From the NCBI GenBank assembly GCA_015234495.1, contig JADGMZ010000244.1:1-16902 (forward strand): a DNA stretch of 16,902 bases, given 5' to 3'. The DNA is from Brevundimonas sp. Lineage in GTDB: Bacteria > Pseudomonadota > Alphaproteobacteria > Caulobacterales > Caulobacteraceae. The stretch's first letter is position 1. Every line of letters begins with the position of its first letter. The notes beneath the pieces are model-generated. The model was given only the letters and a program-made list of their open reading frames with translations. It was not told the DNA's origin and made no database searches. The position numbers were made by a program, and so were the translations under genes. Positions 11,756 through 16,902 of the stretch are shown here, one piece after another.

Positions 11756-12843
11756 GCCCCTGCCTCCTCGCTGATTGCGGTCCACCAGTCCACGCCGTCC
11801 GGATCGCGCCGACGTGACGCCCGCCCCCGGTGCAGCAGGTAGTTCAGATGCGCCAGACTCTCGCCCGTCGCCATGCCGCGCACGCCGTCATCGACGGGGC
11901 GGGCGAACAGGGCGGCGAACACATCGACCGCGCGGCGCGGCTCGGCCAGCGCGCGCTCCAGCCGGCGCAGGGCGGTCCTGTGCCCGCGGATCAGGGCGTC
12001 GATGCGAGGCTGCACGCCATGGAACGGCTCGCCGTGCGACGGCAGGACCAGGGCGTCTTCGGGAAGCACGTTCCGGATCCGCTCCAGCGAGGCAAGCCAG
12101 TCGCCGAGCGGATCGGCCTCCGGTTCGGTGGGCCAGACGGAGACGTTCGAAGAGATTTTCGGCAGGATCTGGTCTCCGCCGAGGACCACGTCGTCGTCCT
12201 CGCGCCACAGGCAGGCGTGCTCCGGGCTGTGACCTTCGCCGACGACCACCCGCCATTGGCGGCCGTCGATCGTCAACCGGTCCCCCTCGCGCATGCGGAC
12301 ATACCCCGCCGGCAGCGATGAGACCGCCTTGCCGAAACCCCCGAAGCCGGTGCGGTATCCGGCCACCTGCGCCTCGTCCCAGCCCGCCGCGCGATAGTAG
12401 ACGGCGCCTTCTTCGGATGCGGGCTGGCCGGTGTCGGCGATCAGCATTCGGGCGGTGACGTATTCCAGCCGGGTCATCACCAGCGGCGCCTCGAACCGGC
12501 GGCAGAGCCAGCCGGCCAGGCCGATGTGATCGGGATGCATGTGGGTGCAGATCACGCGGGTGACCGGTCGGCCTTCCAGCGGCCCGGCCAGCAGCCGGTC
12601 CCACTCATCGCGGCTGGCGGCCAGGTTCAGCCCCGTATCGACCAGCGCCCAGCCGTCGCCGTCGCGCAGGGCGTAGACATTGATGTGGTTCAGGACGATG
12701 GGCATGGCCAGCCGCATCCAGCGGATGTCCGGCGCGATTTCGACCGCCTCTCCGGGGCCCGGCGGCGGACCGAACGGATAGGTCAGGCCCCGCTCTTCGC
12801 GGGACGCGGCATCCGTGCCAGCCACTACGACGCCGTCGGCCAA
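11752..12843 (-). CDS. Metallo-beta-lactamase-fold hydrolase with C-terminal winged-helix-like part (about 363 aa)
   Basis: Binuclear metal hydrolase. THMHPDHIG holds H101, H103, D105 and H106, with a further His in GEGHSPEHACL, the bridging Asp in LGGDQILPKIS and the last His in VLPSHGEPF. The C-terminal 90 residues (AVDVFAALFARPV, GESLAHLNYLLHRG) resemble the winged-helix tail of LACTB2-like proteins. The substrate is unknown. Coupling to the crotonase suggests an acyl-CoA or thioester substrate. The start is uncertain. A TTG at 12843 has GGAG 6 nt upstream and is used here. A GTG at 12825 and a GTG at 12951 (GGAAGG before it) are alternatives. Bases 12844-12951 have low GC at third positions and hold a hairpin, so they are probably not coding. 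Confidence 0.82.
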   Translation of the reverse strand: MADGVVVAGTDAASREERGLTYPFGPPPGPGEAVEIAPDIRWMRLAMPIVLNHINVYALRDGDGWALVDTGLNLAASRDEWDRLLAGPLEGRPVTRVICTHMHPDHIGLAGWLCRRFEAPLVMTRLEYVTARMLIADTGQPASEEGAVYYRAAGWDEAQVAGYRTGFGGFGKAVSSLPAGYVRMREGDRLTIDGRQWRVVVGEGHSPEHACLWREDDDVVLGGDQILPKISSNVSVWPTEPEADPLGDWLASLERIRNVLPEDALVLPSHGEPFHGVQPRIDALIRGHRTALRRLERALAEPRRAVDVFAALFARPVDDGVRGMATGESLAHLNYLLHRGRASRRRDPDGVDWWTAISEEAGA

Positions 12844-12856
12844 GTCCGTCTCCAAT

Positions 12857-12892
12857 CGCAACTGAGGCAGGATAGGACGAACCTGCGTTGCG
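12857..12892. promoter_or_regulatory. Bulged inverted repeat between divergent MBL and secreted-protein genes
   Basis: CGCAAC (12857-12862) pairs with GTTGCG (12887-12892), and GCAGG (12867-12871) pairs with CCTGC (12882-12886). This gives 11 base pairs with a 4-base bulge on one side and a 10-base loop. It lies just upstream of the preferred MBL start and its ribosome-binding site, and 83 bases from the divergent gene. It could be an operator or an mRNA leader structure. No U-run follows. Confidence 0.4.
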
Positions 12893-12975
12893 GCGCCACC
12901 CGTTTCTGTCGCCTTGACCCCGCCACATGCGGCAGCCAAGGATTTGGGCACGATTTCCCTTCCCGGAGTTTCACT

Positions 12976-13974
12976 GTGTTGCAAAAGAAGTTGCTTGCGC
13001 TGGTCGGCGGCGCGATGGCCCTGGCGCTGCTCTCAGCCCAGCCCGCTCTGGCGCAGGTTGCGCCGAATGACCCGAGGGGCGACGACGTCTCCGACCGCGC
13101 CAGCGGCAACATCCGCGGCGACCGGGTTCTGCCGGGCCGGATGAGCGACGGCGCCCGGGAGCGCCGCGACCGCCGCCGTGACCGCGACCAGGAACAGACG
13201 CCGGAGGCGGCCGCCGCCGCCACGCCGGAAGAGAACAAGGCCGCCGCCCAGGCCGTGCTGACCGCCGCCGGCGTCAACTGCGTGGTCTCGGAAGCGTCCC
13301 TGCTGGGCGTCACCGCCGAGCAGCACTCGACCTATGAGGCCGTCTGCACCGAAGGACCGGGTTATCTGGCTGTCAGCTCGACGCCGCCCCAGACCTTCAA
13401 CTGTCTCGAACTGGCCGGCCAGGCCGAGACCACCCGCCTGCGGGATCCCGAAGCCGACGTCGGCCAGCAATGCACCCTGCCGGTCAACCTCGACCCGGCG
13501 CCGGTCCTGACCTCCTACGCCCGCGCCGCCGGCATCGCCGACTGCACGGTCGACCGGGGCTCGGCCATCGGCAAGAGCACCGCCGGCAACACCATCTTCG
13601 AGATCGGCTGCGCCGATCGGGACGGCTTCTGGCTCGAGCAGGTCGGCGACTCCTGGCAGGCCACGCCGTGCTGGGACCTGGCCCTGATGCAGGAGGCCTG
13701 CCGCTACTCCACCGAAGCCGAGATCAAGGGCGCCTGGGGCCGGGTTCTGGCGGGCACCGCCGCCGCCGCCTGCGACGTCCAGGAAGCCCGCCGGGTCGGC
13801 CGCGACGCCCAGAGCCTGACCGTCTATGAGGTCAAGTGCGGCGCTGGCGACGGCTATTTCGCGCGCGTCGGCAACACCTTCACCGCCCAGCGGGTCCACA
13901 CCTGCGTCGAGGCGGCGAACATCGCCGGCGGCTGCACCCTGACCGCTGCCGCGCCGGCGACCAGCGAGCAGTAA
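12976..13974 (+). CDS. Secreted protein with three tandem four-cysteine repeats (332 aa), unknown function
   Basis: The GTG at 12976 has GGAG 7 nt upstream and opens a clean signal peptide (KK, hydrophobic LLALVGGAMALALLS, cleavage near PALA-Q27). Residues 30-90 are a charged, Arg/Asp-rich, probably disordered linker (RERRDRRRDRDQ). After that three repeats of about 80-90 residues each hold four cysteines: C102, C124, C143, C166; C190, C212, C232, C242; C266, C288, C310, C320. The first-to-second cysteine spacing is 21 residues in all three, and the second cysteine follows a (T/F)(Y/E)E(A/I/V)-type strand, then GY/GF. Twelve paired cysteines and a signal peptide fit a disulphide-rich periplasmic or outer-surface protein. 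No family recognised. A CTTGAC at 12913-12918 could be its -35 box. The gene ends at a strong terminator. Confidence 0.85.
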   Translation: MLQKKLLALVGGAMALALLSAQPALAQVAPNDPRGDDVSDRASGNIRGDRVLPGRMSDGARERRDRRRDRDQEQTPEAAAAATPEENKAAAQAVLTAAGVNCVVSEASLLGVTAEQHSTYEAVCTEGPGYLAVSSTPPQTFNCLELAGQAETTRLRDPEADVGQQCTLPVNLDPAPVLTSYARAAGIADCTVDRGSAIGKSTAGNTIFEIGCADRDGFWLEQVGDSWQATPCWDLALMQEACRYSTEAEIKGAWGRVLAGTAAAACDVQEARRVGRDAQSLTVYEVKCGAGDGYFARVGNTFTAQRVHTCVEAANIAGGCTLTAAAPATSEQ

Positions 13975-13998
13975 ATCCGCACGACAGGATCGAAGACG

Positions 13999-14030
13999 AC
14001 GCCCCGGAGTTCGCTCCGGGGCGTTTTCGT
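13999..14030 (+). terminator. Intrinsic terminator of the cysteine-repeat protein gene
   Basis: An 11-bp perfect stem (CGCCCCGGAG / CTCCGGGGCG plus a closing A-T) with a TTCG tetraloop is followed by TTTTCGTTT. It lies 24 bases after the TAA stop and before xthA. Confidence 0.9.
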
Positions 14031-14081
14031 TTGGGCGATCGGCGCTTCACAGAAGGCCCCGACGCGCCGTAATCATGGGGC

Positions 14082-14879
14082 ATGCGCATCGCCACCTGGA
14101 ACGTGAACTCGGTCAACGCCCGTCTGCCCACCGTGCTGGCATGGCTGGAAGCGGCCGCGCCGGACGTCGCCTGCCTGCAGGAAATCAAATGCGTGGATGA
14201 GAAATTCCCGCGCGAGGCCTTCGAGAGCCTCGGCTACAACGTCGAGATCCACGGCCAGAAGAGCTACAACGGCGTCGCCCTGCTGTCGAAACTCCCGCTG
14301 TCCGACGTGAGCCGCGGACTGCCCGGCGTCGACGCCTCCGGGCACGAGGCCGAGGCCGAGCAGTCCCGCTATATCGAAGCGGTGGTCGAGGGCCCGCGGC
14401 CCGTCCGCGTCGGCTGCATCTACCTGCCCAACGGCAACCCGGTCGGAACCCCCAAATTCGCCTACAAGCTGGCCTGGTTCGACCGGCTGCGGGCCCATGC
14501 CCGCGACCTGCTGGCGCTGGAGGAAGCCTTCACCCTGTGCGGCGACTACAACGTCATCCCGACCCCGGACGACGCCCGGAACCCCGCCGCCTGGGTCGAT
14601 GACGCCCTGTATCAGCCCGAGAGCCAGGCCGCCTTCCGGGCCCTGCGCCATCTCGGCCTGTACGACGCCGGCGAACTGGGCGGCCAGCCGCCCGGAACCT
14701 ACACCTTCTGGGACTATCAGGCAGGAGCCTGGCAGCGCGACCACGGCATCCGCATCGACTTCCACCTGCTGTCGCCGCAGGCCGCCGACCGCTTCCGCTC
14801 GATCGAGACCCATCGCGAGGCCCGCGACCTGGACAAGCCCTCCGACCACGTCCCGGTCGTGGTCGAGTTGGCGGACTGA
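14082..14879 (+). CDS. xthA: Exodeoxyribonuclease III (265 aa)
   Basis: AP endonuclease and 3'-5' exonuclease of base-excision repair, cytoplasmic. All EEP motifs of ExoIII are present: MRIATWNVNSVNAR (N7), CLQEIKCVDEKFP (E34), IYLPNGNPVGTPKF (Tyr), LCGDYNVIPTPDD (Asp/Asn), WDYQAGAWQRDHGIRIDF and SDHVPVVVEL (catalytic Asp-His). Length is normal for the alphaproteobacterial enzyme. The start is fixed by the conserved MRIATWN. An earlier ATG (14075) is in another frame. It lies 52 bases after the terminator and 2 bases before the next gene, so it probably heads a two-gene operon with a short promoter region between. Confidence 0.96.
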   Translation: MRIATWNVNSVNARLPTVLAWLEAAAPDVACLQEIKCVDEKFPREAFESLGYNVEIHGQKSYNGVALLSKLPLSDVSRGLPGVDASGHEAEAEQSRYIEAVVEGPRPVRVGCIYLPNGNPVGTPKFAYKLAWFDRLRAHARDLLALEEAFTLCGDYNVIPTPDDARNPAAWVDDALYQPESQAAFRALRHLGLYDAGELGGQPPGTYTFWDYQAGAWQRDHGIRIDFHLLSPQAADRFRSIETHREARDLDKPSDHVPVVVELAD

Positions 14880-14881
14880 GC

Positions 14882-15397
14882 ATGGCCGAGGCGCTGCGGG
14901 TCATCCTGCTTGTGGCCCTGGCGGCGGCGGCCCTGACCACCGCCGCCCTGGTGCTGGCCTGGTGGATGGAGCCGGTGCGGCGGATGCGTCGGGCCCTGCT
15001 CAGGTCGCTGGGCGCCACGCCCGAGGCCGAGGCCCTGTCGCCGGCCGAGGGCCGGGCCGCCGGTCTGGACTTCGACGGCGCCCAGATCGCCGTGCTGTGG
15101 AACCGCGGCGCCACCGGTCTCGTCTACGCCTTCGAGGAGATCGACGGCGGCGAGATCATCGTCGACGGCCACGTCGTCGCCCGGGTGCGTCGCGGCGAGA
15201 CGCGCAAGTCGCTGGACATCCTCGCCCCCGACGCCGAGCAGGTGGTGCTGCGGCTGATGTTCGCGGACGCCCGCCACCCCGAGTTCGAACTGGCCCTGTG
15301 GGACGCGACCCTGCCGGTCCAGACCAGTTCGCCGGGCGAGGCCCTGCGACTGGGGCGCCGCTGGTTGTCGCACCTCGAGGCCCTGCTGCGGGCCTGA
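14882..15397 (+). CDS. Small membrane-anchored conserved protein downstream of xthA (171 aa)
   Basis: One N-terminal hydrophobic segment (about 6-27, VILLVALAAAALTTAALVLAWW) is followed by a basic stop-transfer (EPVRRMRRALLR) and a soluble, mixed alpha/beta domain (about 60-145) with no motif I recognise. It begins 2 bases after the xthA stop, so is likely co-translated, but a role in repair cannot be inferred from that alone. An imperfect CCTCCC/GGGAGG inverted repeat lies after the stop (15399-15428). Confidence 0.75.
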   Translation: MAEALRVILLVALAAAALTTAALVLAWWMEPVRRMRRALLRSLGATPEAEALSPAEGRAAGLDFDGAQIAVLWNRGATGLVYAFEEIDGGEIIVDGHVVARVRRGETRKSLDILAPDAEQVVLRLMFADARHPEFELALWDATLPVQTSSPGEALRLGRRWLSHLEALLRA

Positions 15398-15477
15398 GCC
15401 TCCCGGCCATTGCTGCGCGAGGGGGAGGAGACTAGGTAGCCCCAATCCCTGTGACCCGAGTTTCCGGAGCGCCCGCC

Positions 15478-16383
15478 GTGGCCCGCCTGTTTGACGCCTA
15501 CATCATCGCCGACTGGACCGCCGCCGAGGGCAAGAAGCTGGGCGACCAGTCCGTCTGGATCGGCGTGGCCAAGCGCGATGTCCGGTTCCGCCTCTATACC
15601 GAGACCCACAACGTCGCCACGCGGGCCGAGGGCGAGAAGCTGCTCGCCTCGCTGCTGGCCGAGCACCGCAAGCGCGGCGACCGGGTGCTGGTCGGGTTCG
15701 ATTTCAACTTCGGCTATCCGGCCGGGACGGCGGAGCGGCTCAAGCTGACCGGAACGCCCTGGCAGGCCATGTGGAAATTCATCGCCTCCAACGTGGTCGA
15801 CAAGCCGGACAACACCAACAACCGCTACCAGGTGGCGGCCAAGATCAACCGGCTGATGACCGATCAGCCGTGGCCGATGTGGGGGGCGCCGGCCAGCCAG
15901 GCCCAGCGCTGGTTGACCACCACCAAGCCGCCGGCAGGCTCGGGCGCCGACATCCCCGAGTTCCGGGTCACCGAGGACGCGGTGCGCAAGGGCCGGCTGC
16001 AGCCCAAGAGCGTCTGGCAGATGCACGGCGCCGGCGCCGTCGGCGGCCAGACCCTGGTCGGCATCCCGGCGGTGCGACGGCTGCTGGACAGCCTCGGCCC
16101 GTCGGGCGCGGTCTGGCCCTTCGGCACCGGCTGGCGGGCCCTGACGCCCGAGGATGTCGAGCCCCTGTCGGCCCTGGTGGTCGAGGTCTGGCCCTCGATG
16201 TTCGACGGCAAGCCGCAGACCGGCGAGTTCAAGGACCAGGCCCAGGTCCGCGCCACCGCCGAGGCGCTGGCCAAGATGGATGAGGCCGGCGCGCTGTCCG
16301 AAGCCTTCGCCCCGCCGAAGGGCGCGGACGAGGCCCTGATCCAGAAGGTCGAACAGGAAGAAGGCTGGATCCTGGGGGCCTGA
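15478..16383 (+). CDS. Conserved protein, DUF429/RNase-H-fold-like, often given cobalamin or molybdopterin names (301 aa)
   Basis: The protein opens VARLFDAYIIADWTAAEG and has VLVGFDFNFGYPAG in the middle (about 77-90), two Asp-bearing strands that suggest an RNase-H-like fold as in DUF429. Alphaproteobacterial relatives, as I remember them, carry labels such as CbiG or molybdopterin-guanine dinucleotide synthesis protein, which look untested. No signal peptide or membrane segment. The GTG at 15478 is preferred because GGAG lies 8 nt upstream and the conserved text begins there. A GTG at 15451 has no ribosome-binding site. The gene ends 10 bases before a convergent gene. Confidence 0.6.
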   Translation: MARLFDAYIIADWTAAEGKKLGDQSVWIGVAKRDVRFRLYTETHNVATRAEGEKLLASLLAEHRKRGDRVLVGFDFNFGYPAGTAERLKLTGTPWQAMWKFIASNVVDKPDNTNNRYQVAAKINRLMTDQPWPMWGAPASQAQRWLTTTKPPAGSGADIPEFRVTEDAVRKGRLQPKSVWQMHGAGAVGGQTLVGIPAVRRLLDSLGPSGAVWPFGTGWRALTPEDVEPLSALVVEVWPSMFDGKPQTGEFKDQAQVRATAEALAKMDEAGALSEAFAPPKGADEALIQKVEQEEGWILGA

Positions 16384-16393
16384 CCCCGGCCGG

Positions 16394-16902
16394 TCAGGGC
16401 CGTCCGGCCTCGCGATCCAGTTCGCGGCGCATGAGCTCGGCGACCCCGGCGGCATTGGCGCGGGGATTGGTGCTGGTCTGCTCTGCGCCATAGAGCGCCT
16501 GCAGGAAGGCGCGGTCCCATTCCGTCAGCGTCGGTTCCGGCGGGCGGTCGGAATCGAACAGTCCGAGAATTGTCGGCACGGCGCTGGTGTCTCCGCGCAT
16601 GTCGATATGGGCCAGGGCGACCATGGAGATGAAATCGGCCAGTTGGCCGAAGTCGACACGGTCCAGGGCGTCGATGTCGACGACGACGACGGCCTGTTGC
16701 AGGTCATCGCGGGTCCGGCGAGTCAGCCGAGAGCCGAATCCGTGGAGGACGTTCGGCCCGAAGTCCGAAGGCCGGCTCAGCTTGCCCCCTCCAGCGGACA
16801 GAGCTTCGCCCGGCAGCCGCACGGCCGGACGTTCCGTGTCCGGGTTCATGGGCAGGGCGACGTGCCACCATCGCACGGGGCGAGGGTCGTGCTGGAAAGC
16901 CG
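16394..16902 (-). CDS. Conserved hypothetical protein, C-terminal part (runs off right edge)
   Basis: The frame is open to the end of the window, reading AFQHDPRPVRWWHVALPM and onward, so the start codon is outside. A GTG at 16876 and an ATG further in are not convincing starts, because the upstream residues continue the same style. Visible features are GFGSRLTRRTRDDLQQAVVVVDIDAL, then LADFISMVALAHIDMRGDTSAVPTILGLF and TEWDRAFLQALYGAEQ before a charged C-terminus. The pattern feels like a conserved Caulobacterales/Sphingomonadales protein of unknown function, perhaps a processed or secreted protein, but I cannot name a family. It is convergent with the preceding gene. Confidence 0.65.
   Translation of the reverse strand, partial: AFQHDPRPVRWWHVALPMNPDTERPAVRLPGEALSAGGGKLSRPSDFGPNVLHGFGSRLTRRTRDDLQQAVVVVDIDALDRVDFGQLADFISMVALAHIDMRGDTSAVPTILGLFDSDRPPEPTLTEWDRAFLQALYGAEQTSTNPRANAAGVAELMRRELDREAGRP

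Noticed and set aside
15124..16491. 455-aa minus-strand open frame across two genes
   Set aside because: Antisense shadow of the 171-aa and 301-aa plus-strand genes. Low-complexity Gly/Arg/Leu text without motifs.

Overview
The window is high-GC alphaproteobacterial DNA with the flagellar gene content of a Caulobacterales member. A FlaEY-type regulator lies next to two Caulobacter-style flagellins of about 277 aa, a FlaG gene, and a sigma54 promoter with FlbD-type ftr palindromes. Brevundimonas or a close relative is my best guess, inferred from gene content and not from a database match. The window looks chromosomal. I see no rRNA, tRNA, insertion sequence, integrase or CRISPR array, and no gene-free stretch longer than 300 bases.

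Bases 1-3427, minus strand, flagellar filament block. A FljK-like flagellin (2345-3178) has a clear sigma54 promoter and three palindromes spaced exactly 21 bp apart upstream. It is followed by a terminator-like hairpin, flaG, a second FljJ-like flagellin (998-1834) and the start of flaEY, which runs off the left edge. The FljJ-like gene shows no sigma54/ftr signature but has a CtrA-type half site. This fits a specialised, differently timed flagellin.

Bases 3428-6322, minus strand, phage-derived block. Read in transcription order, the genes are a DUF2793 protein with a long polyglycine tail (fibre-like), a 51-aa acidic ORF, a two-TM holin-like protein, an M15 L-Ala-D-Glu-type endolysin, an Rz-like inner-membrane spanin, and an Rz1-like lipoprotein whose gene starts out of frame inside Rz. 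Nearly all junctions are stop/start overlaps. No head, tail-tube, packaging or integration gene accompanies it here. It is therefore a compact lysis-plus-fibre module, either the end of a prophage or gene-transfer-agent cluster or a domesticated lysis system, placed directly upstream of the flagellin promoter.

Bases 6481-12975. A DUF4112 membrane protein diverges from a membrane-anchored endonuclease/exonuclease/phosphatase-family protein. A co-directional minus-strand run of six genes then reads MBL-fold hydrolase, crotonase (isomerase-like active site), GNAT acetyltransferase, DUF1285 protein, CoA-pyrophosphatase-type Nudix hydrolase and CCA tRNA nucleotidyltransferase. Three of its junctions are 4-base overlaps. 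An intergenic hairpin lies upstream of the MBL gene.

Bases 12976-16902. A secreted protein built of three tandem four-cysteine repeats ends in a strong intrinsic terminator. It is followed by exodeoxyribonuclease III (xthA), a small membrane-anchored protein, a conserved protein of uncertain function, and, convergent with it, the 3' part of another conserved unknown gene running off the right edge.

The most interesting points are the stand-alone lysis/fibre module with its hidden overlapping Rz1 gene, the 21-bp-phased regulatory array and twin hairpins of the FljK-like flagellin, and the three-repeat cysteine protein.
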